DNA of 64,000 nt from UBA1447 sp002329225 (lineage in GTDB: Bacteria; Bacillota; Clostridia; Oscillospirales; Acutalibacteraceae). The stretch spans positions 186,001-250,000 of the forward strand of contig JBMNVN010000001.1 in assembly GCA_050946835.1 (NCBI GenBank). Reading direction: 5' to 3'. Shown here piece after piece: positions 15,920-24,301 of this stretch (the stretch's first letter is position 1; every line of letters starts with the position of its first letter). The notes beneath the pieces are model-generated. The model was given only the letters and a program-made list of their open reading frames with translations, made no database searches and had not been told where the DNA came from. Both the position numbers and the translations under genes were made by a program.

Positions 15920-17760
15920 TACTTATACACCCAGACCCTCATATCGCTCTCACCCCTGTTTGCAAAAGCGAAGTACGGAATAAATTTAATGTTAATGCTC
16001 TTTTCCCCTTCACCGGAAAGGGTATAGAGTGCTTCGCCCTCCTGAATTACATAGCCCCCGGCTTCCAATGCGGGCAGACCGGCAAACAGAGGTTCGCAAA
16101 CTTGTGGCGGAACAGCCGTATCGGCTCTGATAGCCGAAAGGCTGCCGCTGTTGTCAACACCTTCAACACAATAAACCAGAGGTCCTCTTTGCAGAGCCAC
16201 CTTCCCCGCACAATCCGTCACACGGGGGTCCGCCTTAATCCAACGGGAAGGCATATCCATATTTAAGCTTATATCGGCCTCATCTTCACCAATATCCAAA
16301 TAGACATATCCTTTCCGGTTTTTCGGTTCGACTTTTTCGGAGTTCAATATAACGGACCAATCGGAACACCATCCGGGGATTCTAAGGGCAAGAACCTTCC
16401 CTTTCATACCCGAAACACGCAAATTGACAAGGCCGTTAAGAGGGTATTCGGTACTTTGGGAAATTTTAACCTCCGCACCGTCAAAGTTAAAGTCGGCTTC
16501 GCTTTGCATATAGTGGTGAACAAAAAGTGTACTGCCTGCAAAGGAGTAAATATTTTCTTCAACCGAGGCGATAAACCGTGTTACATTGGGAGGGCAGCAG
16601 GAACAACTGAACACTTCTTTCCTCTGAGTGAGCGGATAATTAATTTTTTCATTTTTAGGGGCTTTGCGCCATTCCAAATCAATCTCCAGAGGATTCTCAT
16701 AGAAAAACGACTTTCCGTCTAAGGACAGCCCCGACAAAATACCGTTATACATTGCTCTCTCGGCCGTATCGGCAAAAATTCCGTCCGGTTCAATAAGACT
16801 CATACGGTTGGCGAACATATAAAGGGAGATTGCCGCACAGGTTTCGGCGTATGCCGTATCATTCGGCAAGTCATAATCGACGGTAAAGGCTTCACCGTTA
16901 TTTGTTGAACCTATGCCCCCGGTGATATACATACGCTTATGGACAATGTTTTTAAACAGACGTATGCAAGCGTCATAAAGGGTTTTATCCTCATATTCCC
17001 TGCTCAAATCCGCCATACCGCTGAAAAGATAACAGGCCCTGACGCTGTGGCCTTTGGCGTCGGTTTGCTCCCTGACGGGCAGATGGTCCTGAGTATATTC
17101 GTTGGCTTCCCCGCTGATAACCTCTTTTGCTTCGGCTGTACCCCTTATATCCAAAAAATGCCTGCTCAGTTCCAAGTAGCGTTTTTCGCCGGTGCAGTTG
17201 TAGAGTTTTACAAGGGCAAGTTCTATCTCCTCATGGCCGGGGGTGCTGAACTCTGCGGAATTTTCAATTTTAAAAACTTTTTCAATGTAGTCGGCATAGC
17301 GGCAAACGGCCTTGAGAAATTTATCCTTACCGGTGGCTTCATAGTATGCCACGGCAGCTTCCATTAGATGGCCGGCACAATAAAGTTCATGAGCGGAGCG
17401 GATATAAAAGCGGTTTTCCGGCTCGCAGACGGTAAAATATATGTTGAAATACCCGTCTTCCCCCTGATTTTTTTCAATCAGCTCAACTATGGAGTCCACA
17501 AAGGCTTCCAATTCGTCATCCCTGTTTTTTGAAAGGATAAAGGCTGCCGACTCCAGCCATTTTGCAACATCGGAATCCCAGAAAATATGAGGACGGTGGG
17601 GTTTATCCTCAGTCCAATCAAATTTAAATGCGGCAAATCGTCCGGTTTGTTCAAACTGTTCCCTTACACTTTTAAGAGTTACTTTGCGGTTTAACTCCTG
17701 TTTTTCTTTCCAAAAACCGCCGGTTATTTTGACCTGAGAGACTTTCGGTTTACCGGTCAT
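15916..17760 (-). CDS. GH127 family beta-L-arabinofuranosidase-like glycoside hydrolase
   Basis: A 614-aa protein of the former DUF1680 family. Known: Bifidobacterium HypBA1 (GH127) cleaves beta-L-arabinofuranosides using a Zn site of one Glu and three Cys, with a Cys nucleophile and a nearby Glu. All equivalents are visible: GEAF (E290), AETCA (E306, C308) and SCSCCPPN (C388, C389). The N-terminal (alpha/alpha)6 barrel, about 1-400, is followed by beta-sandwich sequence. No signal peptide is seen, so it acts on imported oligosaccharides in the cytosol. The start ATG has GGGGGA upstream. It is directly joined to rimI by a TTGA overlap, an unexpected place for a carbohydrate gene. GH146-like specificity cannot be excluded. 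Confidence 0.88.
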   Translation of the reverse strand: MTGKPKVSQVKITGGFWKEKQELNRKVTLKSVREQFEQTGRFAAFKFDWTEDKPHRPHIFWDSDVAKWLESAAFILSKNRDDELEAFVDSIVELIEKNQGEDGYFNIYFTVCEPENRFYIRSAHELYCAGHLMEAAVAYYEATGKDKFLKAVCRYADYIEKVFKIENSAEFSTPGHEEIELALVKLYNCTGEKRYLELSRHFLDIRGTAEAKEVISGEANEYTQDHLPVREQTDAKGHSVRACYLFSGMADLSREYEDKTLYDACIRLFKNIVHKRMYITGGIGSTNNGEAFTVDYDLPNDTAYAETCAAISLYMFANRMSLIEPDGIFADTAERAMYNGILSGLSLDGKSFFYENPLEIDLEWRKAPKNEKINYPLTQRKEVFSCSCCPPNVTRFIASVEENIYSFAGSTLFVHHYMQSEADFNFDGAEVKISQSTEYPLNGLVNLRVSGMKGKVLALRIPGWCSDWSVILNSEKVEPKNRKGYVYLDIGEDEADISLNMDMPSRWIKADPRVTDCAGKVALQRGPLVYCVEGVDNSGSLSAIRADTAVPPQVCEPLFAGLPALEAGGYVIQEGEALYTLSGEGEKSINIKFIPYFAFANRGESDMRVWVYKY

Positions 17761-17812
17761 TAAAATTTCCCCCTTATTAAGAATTTCTCTGTAAAAAATT
17801 CAAGCCTTAAAT

Positions 17813-18259
17813 TCAGTCGGTTTCTGTGAGCAGTTTATTAAAATCCGGGCTTTTTAAAAGTTCTTCCAAACCCTCTAAAATCCGCTCGGCACACTGTCTG
17901 TATTCATGCAAGTCCCCGCCGTAAGGATCCGGAATGCCCCCTGCCAGCACAATTGCTTTTTCCGAAGGTATATTGCACAAAAATTGCCGGTGAGTTTGGG
18001 TCATACATACAAACAAGTCATATTCAGAATCCATAAAGCAATTATATTTTCGGGCACGGTGGGCGGAAATATCCGCTCCGAACTCCGCAGCCGCCAAAAC
18101 GGCATTTTGCTGAGCCGGGTCACCGGGGAAGGCACCGGTACCGGCGCCGGAACATTCGATATTATTAATTCCCTCTTTTTCCAAAAGGGTTCTGAACAGC
18201 CCTTCGGCCATTGCGCTGCGGCAGGTGTTGCCGGTACAGATAAAAATTACTCTCCTCAT
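17813..18259 (-). CDS. low-molecular-weight phosphatase, YwlE-type (putative protein-arginine phosphatase)
   Basis: A 148-aa low-molecular-weight phosphatase. The P-loop reads CTGNTCRS (C8-S15) and the general-acid Asp is in DPYGG (D111). Known: in Bacillus YwlE a Thr in the P-loop (CTGNTCRS) selects phospho-arginine, whereas tyrosine phosphatases of this fold usually have Ile or Leu there. This protein has that Thr (T12). Inference: it removes arginine phosphorylation set by an McsB-like kinase, which is not in this window. It lies between polA and the GH127 gene in the same orientation, with gaps of 61 and 52 bases. A tyrosine phosphatase role remains possible. Confidence 0.8.
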   Translation of the reverse strand: MRRVIFICTGNTCRSAMAEGLFRTLLEKEGINNIECSGAGTGAFPGDPAQQNAVLAAAEFGADISAHRARKYNCFMDSEYDLFVCMTQTHRQFLCNIPSEKAIVLAGGIPDPYGGDLHEYRQCAERILEGLEELLKSPDFNKLLTETD

Positions 18260-18320
18260 TTTTTCCTTTCACTAAAAATCTTAAATATATATCCGATAAC
18301 GGGAACAGATTCAGCAAAAA

Positions 18321-20912
18321 TCAGCCTTTTGCATCAAACCAGGTTTTACCTATATTCACATCAGCCACCAACGGCACCAAAAGTTCGGCGGCATTTTCCA
18401 TCTCTTCATTCAAAATTCGGGCTACCGTATCCGCTTGCTGCTTCGGTGATTCCACAATCAGTTCGTCATGCACCTGCATAATAAGGCGGGCGTCCAAATT
18501 TTCTTCTTTAAGCCTTTTGGTTACTTTTATCATGGCTATTTTTATTATATCCGCTGCAGAACCTTGTATGGGCATATTTAAAGCTACCCGTTCCCCGAAT
18601 GCGCGCAGACCGCCGTTTGAAGAAGATAACTCCGGCAAATATCTGCGGCGTTTAAATAGGGTTTCTACATAGCCGTTTTCTCTGGCGGTTTCAACAACCC
18701 GTTTCATATAAGCGGCAACACCTTTGTAATGAGCAAGATAGCCTTTAATATAGCTGTCCGCTTCCGCCCGTGTTACACCTATATCCTTTGCCAAAGAAAA
18801 CGGGCCGATACCGTAAACGATACCGAAGTTCACTGCCTTGGCGCGGTTTCGCATAAGCGGAGTTACAAACTCCTCGGGCATATTGAACACCTGGGATGCG
18901 GTAACGGTATGAATGTCCGTTTTGTTCTTAAACGCCTCAATCATAGCCTCGTCCCCGGAAATATGTGCCAAAATCCTAAGCTCGATTTGGGAATAGTCGG
19001 CGTCCACAAGAACCCAATCTTCTTTCGCCAGAAAAAACCGGCGCAACTCCCTGCCCAACTCGGTGCGTATGGGTATGTTCTGCAAATTGGGGTCAGTAGA
19101 GGAAAGGCGCCCCGTTCTTGTTTCGGTTTGATTTAATGTGGAATGAATTCTGCCGTCATCGCCCACCACCTTGACCAAACCGTCGCAGTAAGTTGATTTA
19201 AGTTTTGCCAGAGCACGGTATTCCAAAATCATCTCTATAACCGGGTGCTCCCCTTTCAGGGACTCGAGTACATCCGCACCGGTAGAATAACCGCTTTTTG
19301 TTTTTCTGCCCGCCTTAAGGCCTAATTTATCAAAAAGGGCTTCGCCGAGTTGTTTGGGCGAATTGAGGTTGAACGGATAACCCACGCTTTGTTGAACCTG
19401 TTCGTCAAGTTCGTTAATGCGCCCCTCAATCGTGCTGCCGAAATTACGCAGTCCGTCTTTATCCACCGCAAAACCGACAGTTTCCATTTTTGCAAGAACC
19501 CCTGCAAGAGGAATTTCAATATTATTGAGCAACTCAAGCTGATTATTCTCTTTTATTTTTTCTTCCAAAACCTCAAACAGCCGGGGCAAAGCGGCAGTTT
19601 CAACCGCAGCCGCATCCTCCGTGTCCGCTAAAGGCGCCTTGACATTGTATTCCTGCAACAGGCGGCCGACTCCATAGTCGGAGGCATTGGGGTTTAAAAC
19701 ATAACCTGAAAGCGTAACATCCCCTTTTATGCCCTTCACCATATAGCCGCAGCGTTCACAATAGCCGAGCAGTTTTTTCAAATCATCCGTATATTTTTCG
19801 ATGCTTTCTTCTTCAAAAAACGCTTTCTCAAAATCCGCATACCCGATATCCAAACCGGTTATATGAACCACTTCTTCCGGCAGAGCAAAGTACATTTCCG
19901 TAACAAGCTCATCGGTATATAGGGCTTTGAAATAAGCCTTTTTATGTTTTTTCAGCAGTTCCAACAACCCTAAAGGGTCCTCACAACGGGTAAATTTCAA
20001 AGGTTTTTCAATCGCCCGCTCAACACTTCGGGGCGGAGAATCGGGCGCTTTAAGGTTTAAGCGCTCCAAAAGCTTAAACATCTCCAAATCCGCCATTATC
20101 TTGGTGACCGCAAAGACATCGGGTTCAGCCAGCAGATAGCTTTCGGGAGATGTGTCAATGGGAACTTCGGAGCTGATAATCCCTAACTGACGGCTTAAAA
20201 AAGCCATATCCTTGCCCTTTTCCAGCTTATCTTTTACCGCCGGTTTGATATCGGCGGTTTCCAACTGATTGTACAGGTTTTCAACTGAGCCGAAGCGCTG
20301 TATAAGATCGGTGGCCGTTTTTTTGCCTACTCCCGCCACCCCGGGGATATTGTCGGAGCTGTCACCCATAAGGGCCTTAACTTCTATTAGCTGCTCAGGC
20401 GTTACTCCGAACTCTTCTTTAACCTTTTCGACACTGTAAGGTACGCTCTGAGGTCTGCCCATGCTGGTATAAGATAAGACTACACTTACATTCGGCCCGA
20501 TGAGCTGAAGAGAGTCCTTATCACCCGTGGCAATTATACAGCGGTCATCCTCACCGCAGGCGCCGGCAAGCGTACCTAAAATATCGTCCGCTTCCCATCC
20601 GGGGCTTTCGACCGTTTTTATGCCTAAAGCCGCCAAAAGCTCTTTTAATACGGGCAGTTGCTCGGCAAGTTCCGGCGGCATACCTTTACGCTGAGCCTTA
20701 TATCCGTCGTACATTTCATGGCGGAAAGTCGGACCCTTAACGTCAAAAGCGACGGCAACGGCATCAGGTTCATATTCTTCTTTAAGGCGCAAAAAGATGA
20801 TCAGAAAACCGTAAATGCCGTTTGTAAAACGGCCGTCCTTTGTGGACAGCAGTTTTATCCCGTAAAAAGCCCGGTTAAGTATGCTGTTGCCGTCTATAAC
20901 GAGCAGCTTCAT
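18321..20912 (-). CDS. polA: DNA polymerase I (5'-3' exonuclease plus polymerase, inactive proofreading domain)
   Basis: 863 aa from the ATG at 20912, chosen for its GGAGGG ribosome-binding site and the typical MKLLVIDGNSILNRAFYG start; an upstream in-frame start exists. Residues about 1-290 are the FEN-type 5'-3' exonuclease (WEADDILGT, ATGDKDSLQLI, GDSSDNIPGVAGVGKKTA). About 300-450 corresponds to the 3'-5' exonuclease fold but lacks the DxE metal ligands, as in Bacillus and Thermus enzymes. The polymerase domain has DYSQIELRIL (about 639), RAKAVNFGIVYGIG (about 690) and QVHDELIVE (813). It serves Okazaki fragment maturation and repair. Confidence 0.97.
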   Translation of the reverse strand: MKLLVIDGNSILNRAFYGIKLLSTKDGRFTNGIYGFLIIFLRLKEEYEPDAVAVAFDVKGPTFRHEMYDGYKAQRKGMPPELAEQLPVLKELLAALGIKTVESPGWEADDILGTLAGACGEDDRCIIATGDKDSLQLIGPNVSVVLSYTSMGRPQSVPYSVEKVKEEFGVTPEQLIEVKALMGDSSDNIPGVAGVGKKTATDLIQRFGSVENLYNQLETADIKPAVKDKLEKGKDMAFLSRQLGIISSEVPIDTSPESYLLAEPDVFAVTKIMADLEMFKLLERLNLKAPDSPPRSVERAIEKPLKFTRCEDPLGLLELLKKHKKAYFKALYTDELVTEMYFALPEEVVHITGLDIGYADFEKAFFEEESIEKYTDDLKKLLGYCERCGYMVKGIKGDVTLSGYVLNPNASDYGVGRLLQEYNVKAPLADTEDAAAVETAALPRLFEVLEEKIKENNQLELLNNIEIPLAGVLAKMETVGFAVDKDGLRNFGSTIEGRINELDEQVQQSVGYPFNLNSPKQLGEALFDKLGLKAGRKTKSGYSTGADVLESLKGEHPVIEMILEYRALAKLKSTYCDGLVKVVGDDGRIHSTLNQTETRTGRLSSTDPNLQNIPIRTELGRELRRFFLAKEDWVLVDADYSQIELRILAHISGDEAMIEAFKNKTDIHTVTASQVFNMPEEFVTPLMRNRAKAVNFGIVYGIGPFSLAKDIGVTRAEADSYIKGYLAHYKGVAAYMKRVVETARENGYVETLFKRRRYLPELSSSNGGLRAFGERVALNMPIQGSAADIIKIAMIKVTKRLKEENLDARLIMQVHDELIVESPKQQADTVARILNEEMENAAELLVPLVADVNIGKTWFDAKG

Positions 20913-21023
20913 TTTTATAATCCCTCCGAAAAGCGCCTTGCCGATGCGGCCGGTCAAGAGTCACTCCAAAGCACAATAATTTTAAACTGTTTTAATACGC
21001 AACTTAACCGAATCCGCGCGGTT

Positions 21024-21029
21024 ATTGTA
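21024..21029 (-). promoter_or_regulatory. possible extended -10 element for polA
   Basis: On the minus strand TGATACAAT provides an extended -10 (TG-A-TACAAT), about 110 bases upstream of the polA ATG. No good -35 is seen 16-18 bases upstream, so the assignment is tentative. Confidence 0.4.
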
Positions 21030-21070
21030 TCATATTTAAGCAGCTTTGTGGTGAATAATATCCGCTTTTA

Positions 21071-21079
21071 TGTTAAAAT
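21071..21079 (+). promoter_or_regulatory. possible extended -10 element for dusB
   Basis: TGTTAAAAT on plus forms an extended -10 (TG-T-TAAAAT). The possible -35 TTGTGG (21046-21051) is about 22 bases away, which is too far, so the element would rely on the TG extension. If used, transcription starts near 21086, downstream of the ATG at 21070, and supports the later TTG start for dusB. Confidence 0.4.
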
Positions 21080-21111
21080 ACGGTCAGATTTTTACTTTGG
21101 GATGTGAATGC

Positions 21112-22089
21112 TTGAATATCGGCAAAACGGTTATAAAAGGCCCCGCCGCCCTTGCTCCCATGGCAGGAGTAGCAGACAGGGCTTTTCGCGAATTGTGTGC
21201 GGAGTTCGGTGCCGCCTATGTGGTGGGAGAAATGGCAAGTGCCAAAGGAATTTGCCTTGAAGATAAAAAATCCGCCGCTCTTTTGTATGTTTCGCCTGAC
21301 GAAAGACCGGCCGCCGTTCAGTTTTTCGGTGATGACCCGGCCATTATGGCAAAAGCTGCTGTAAAAGCATTAAGCTTTACACCCGATGTAATTGATATAA
21401 ATATGGGATGCCCGGCGCCCAAGGTGGCCAATAACGGCGGGGGTTCCGCTCTAATGCGCAATCCGGAGCTTGCCGAACGGATAGTGGCAGAATGTGTAAA
21501 GGCTGTACCTTTACCGGTCACGGTAAAAATGCGTACCGGCTGGGACATAAACTGCATTAACGCACCGGAAATTGCCCTGCGTTGTGAAAGGGCGGGAGCG
21601 GCCGCAATAACCGTTCACGGGAGAGCAAGAACACAAATGTATGCTCCCCCGGTTGACTATGAAACTATCCGCAAGGTAAAACAGACGGTTAAAATACCCG
21701 TAATAGGAAACGGTGATATTTTCGACGGTAAAAGCGCTGCGGAAATGCTTAGAAACACCGGTTGCGATATGGTTATGATAGGCAGAGGCGCCCTCGGCAG
21801 GCCTTGGGTATTCGCTTTAATTAACGCCTACCTTAAAGACGGAACAGTTTTGCCCGAACCGTCCGTAGATAAGCGAATGGAAATCATGCTCAGGCATATT
21901 CAGGCTATATGCCATTACAAAGGGGATTACATCGGCATAAGAGAAGCCCGAAAACACGCCGCCTGGTATATGAAAGGCCTTAGAGGAGCGGCGGGTTTCA
22001 GACAGGAAACGGGCCGATTGGAAAACTTTGCCCAATTGGAGGATTTTGCGCAGCGGGTCATATATCACTCCGAGCATGAAAATAAATAA
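21112..22089 (+). CDS. dusB: tRNA-dihydrouridine synthase (DusB type)
   Basis: One of two plus-strand genes. It is an FMN-dependent TIM-barrel enzyme that reduces uridines in tRNA. Seen: LAPMAGVADRAFR, DINMGCPAPKV, the catalytic-Cys region NMGCP, VKMRTGWD, VHGRAR and GNGDIFD, then IGRGALGRPW. The TTG at 21112 is preferred because MNIGKTVIKGPAALAPMAGV then aligns with the usual family start and a GGGATG ribosome-binding site is well placed; an ATG at 21070 is in frame but overlaps the putative -10. Length from the TTG is 325 aa, normal for the family. It is divergent from polA and convergent with ftsZ. Confidence 0.92.
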   Translation: MNIGKTVIKGPAALAPMAGVADRAFRELCAEFGAAYVVGEMASAKGICLEDKKSAALLYVSPDERPAAVQFFGDDPAIMAKAAVKALSFTPDVIDINMGCPAPKVANNGGGSALMRNPELAERIVAECVKAVPLPVTVKMRTGWDINCINAPEIALRCERAGAAAITVHGRARTQMYAPPVDYETIRKVKQTVKIPVIGNGDIFDGKSAAEMLRNTGCDMVMIGRGALGRPWVFALINAYLKDGTVLPEPSVDKRMEIMLRHIQAICHYKGDYIGIREARKHAAWYMKGLRGAAGFRQETGRLENFAQLEDFAQRVIYHSEHENK

Positions 22090-22119
22090 AACAACCAATA
22101 TTAATAGGGCGGCAAAAAA

Positions 22120-22148
22120 TTAGGGGCAGGCATAAAGCCTGTCCCTAA
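22120..22148 (-). terminator. terminator of ftsZ (convergent with dusB)
   Basis: A 12-base-pair stem, TTAGGGACAGGC with GCCTGCCCCTAA on the minus strand (one G-U pair), and a 5-base loop, followed on minus by TTTTTTG. On plus the run after the stem is not U-rich, so it works best for ftsZ, though it may also slow dusB transcripts. Confidence 0.8.
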
Positions 22149-22162
22149 TCATTAACCGGTGC

Positions 22163-23317
22163 TTAATTTTTATTCTTCATAATCTCATCAAGGAGCACGT
22201 GGAAGTCATCGTTGCCCTCCTGTTCCCTGGAAACCGGAGGAGATGCCGGTTGCGCAGGCGCCTGAGAGAATGAGGGAGCGGATGGGAAAACATCGGAAAA
22301 ACTTGGGACATAAAACGGATTTTCGGCCGAGACTGTTGACCGGGGTGGAGGAGGAGCTCCGGTTCCGTCAAAACCGGTAGCAATTATTGTAACAAGAACC
22401 TCGTCCTTCATATCAGGCGAGAAAGTGTGACCCCAGGTAATATTTGCATGTTCACTGGCTTTTTGCCTGATTATTTCAGCCGCATTGGCAACTTCATCAA
22501 GCTCAATGTCATCGGAAGAGGTTACGCAGAAAATAATACCGGAGGCGCCGTTAATGGTGGTTTCAAGCAAGGGACTTTCAATTGCTTCGTTCACGGCGGT
22601 TATAGTCTTGTCTTTTCCGTTTGCACGGCCGAATCCCATATGAGCATAGCCGGCATCTTTCATGATGGTTCTGACATCGGCAAAATCCAAGTTGATATAG
22701 CCGGGAACTTTAATAAGTTCAGAGATATTCCTTACCCCTTGTACCAAAACATCATCCGCAAGAGCAAATGCATCTTTCACTCGAAGACTGCGGTCGGACA
22801 TTGCACGCAGACGTTCATTTGGAATTACAATTAAACTGTCTACATTTTCAGCCAGACGTTCTATTCCTTTTTCAGCCAGTTTCATACGCCTTGTGCCTTC
22901 AAAAGCAAAAGGCTTTGTCACAACACCTATTGTAAGAATGCCTTTTTCTTTTGCCAGCTGAGCGATAACGGGGGCTGCGCCCGTACCCGTGCCTCCGCCC
23001 ATGCCGGCGGTGATAAAGACCATATCCGCACCTTTAAGGGCGGCTTCAATCACTTCCCTGCTCTCTTCCGCCGCTTTTTCGCCAAGATCGGGGTTACCGC
23101 CGGCTCCCTGGCCTTTAGTGGAGCGCTCGCCTATTTGTATTTTGTGGGTGGCTCTGGAGTGAATTAAAATCTGTTTGTCGGTATTAACCGCAATAAACTC
23201 CGCCCCCAACACTCCGGAATCAATCATGCGGTTGACGGCATTACCGCCGCCGCCGCCCACACCGATCACCTTTATTTGTGTAGTGTTTACAAAATCATAG
23301 TCCAGTTCTATAGGCAT
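22163..23317 (-). CDS. ftsZ: cell division protein FtsZ
   Basis: Tubulin-like GTPase that forms the division ring; 384 aa from the ATG at 23317, which has a GGGAGGT ribosome-binding site, unlike the upstream in-frame start. Seen: VIGVGGGGGNAVNRM (18-32), the GTP signature GGGTGTG (107-113), the T7-loop region with NLDFADVRTIM, then a Pro/Ser-rich linker (about 320-365). The C-terminal tail ends DDFHVLLDEIMKNKN and lacks the usual (D/E)IPxFLRxR peptide that binds FtsA, SepF or ZapD. It has its own promoter (23381-23409) and is the last gene of the cell-wall cluster. Confidence 0.96.
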   Translation of the reverse strand: MPIELDYDFVNTTQIKVIGVGGGGGNAVNRMIDSGVLGAEFIAVNTDKQILIHSRATHKIQIGERSTKGQGAGGNPDLGEKAAEESREVIEAALKGADMVFITAGMGGGTGTGAAPVIAQLAKEKGILTIGVVTKPFAFEGTRRMKLAEKGIERLAENVDSLIVIPNERLRAMSDRSLRVKDAFALADDVLVQGVRNISELIKVPGYINLDFADVRTIMKDAGYAHMGFGRANGKDKTITAVNEAIESPLLETTINGASGIIFCVTSSDDIELDEVANAAEIIRQKASEHANITWGHTFSPDMKDEVLVTIIATGFDGTGAPPPPRSTVSAENPFYVPSFSDVFPSAPSFSQAPAQPASPPVSREQEGNDDFHVLLDEIMKNKN

Positions 23318-23380
23318 AAAATTAACCTCCCGGATAAAAATAAATATCAGCCCCCTGCAGGAGCAATTACTTTCCGTCAA

Positions 23381-23409
23381 ATACTAACACGACTATGACT
23401 TTTTTTCAA
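23381..23409 (-). promoter_or_regulatory. predicted ftsZ promoter
   Basis: On the minus strand, TTGAAA (23409-23404), a 17-base spacer and TAGTAT (23386-23381). The start would be near 23374, giving a leader of about 57 bases before ftsZ. It would allow ftsZ expression independent of the upstream wall genes. Confidence 0.6.
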
Positions 23410-23425
23410 GCAATATTTATTCTTA

Positions 23426-24292
23426 TTACACATCTTCTGCCGAAACTTCTTTATCTGGCCTGAAAGAAGCGCTTTTGAGCACGGTTAAGTCAATTTCTCC
23501 CCTTTCTTCGGGCGAAATCATATTTTCGTTTTCCAAAACGTTGACGGCCATTCTCAGCCTGTCTTCCAATTGCGAGGGGGTACCTAAATGCAGACGAATT
23601 CTATCCCGGTACACCAATGTTACATCCGTTACTTTTGACATATTTATTACCGTAATATCTTTCAAGCCGACTTCTTCAATAGCCGACAAAAGAGATTTAT
23701 AAATAATCAGAGGGTTGGCTACCGCATCCGGAACATCGTCAAATTCCGTATACAGTCCCGGTGCGGCTATCTTAGGTTCAGGGCAGAGCAAAAACGGAAG
23801 TTCAACCTCTGCCGTTTCCGGTAAGCGTTCCAGCGCTTTTCCGTTTTTGTCCAGTAAAAGGCAAGTGTTTTCTTCCCGCATTGCTACGGCAGCGGCAGTC
23901 TGCTCAACCGAAAACAAAAAGGTGCCCGGCATTTTTCTTTTTATGACAACTCTATGTACATAGGGGAGCTTTTCCTGTATCAAAGCCGGGGCGTGCTTTG
24001 TAACGGTAAAATACAAATTGCCGCCCAAATGTATTCCGGAAGCCGTAAAAACTTCTTCCGCCGAATACTTTTCGCAACCTTCCACCTTGTAAGCGGTCGT
24101 TCTGAAAATAGTAAAAAATCCGTACAGCAAACCGGCAATAATGGCTGTCACTAAAAAAAAGATTGTGGAATAAGCAATAATTCTCCTACGCCTTATCTTT
24201 TTCCTTTTCCTTTGCGCTATATACGCCCGTTCCCTTGAGGTCAGTTGCCGGCCCGCATGACCGGTTGTGTTTCGATTATTATTTTGCGCCAT
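23426..24292 (-). CDS. ftsQ: cell division protein FtsQ/DivIB
   Basis: A 288-aa bitopic divisome protein. It has a basic cytoplasmic N-terminus (RKRKKIRRRR, about 28-37), one transmembrane segment (about 38-60) and an extracellular POTRA domain starting at YKVEGCEKYSAEEVFTASGI. The POTRA and beta domains (KRKMPGTFLFSVEQ, LLLDKNGKALERL) match FtsQ/DivIB. It links FtsL/FtsB (DivIC) to PBP and FtsW at the septum. It sits 9 bases after murG and before ftsZ, its classical place. The ATG follows a GGAG about 12 bases upstream. Confidence 0.88.
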   Translation of the reverse strand: MAQNNNRNTTGHAGRQLTSRERAYIAQRKRKKIRRRRIIAYSTIFFLVTAIIAGLLYGFFTIFRTTAYKVEGCEKYSAEEVFTASGIHLGGNLYFTVTKHAPALIQEKLPYVHRVVIKRKMPGTFLFSVEQTAAAVAMREENTCLLLDKNGKALERLPETAEVELPFLLCPEPKIAAPGLYTEFDDVPDAVANPLIIYKSLLSAIEEVGLKDITVINMSKVTDVTLVYRDRIRLHLGTPSQLEDRLRMAVNVLENENMISPEERGEIDLTVLKSASFRPDKEVSAEDV

Positions 24293-24301
24293 GCTAAGCC
24301 G

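Noticed and set aside
17813..18259. Arsenate reductase (ArsC thioredoxin type)
   Set aside because: The P-loop resembles it, but the later redox Cys pair of arsenate reductase is not in the expected place, and there is no ars context.
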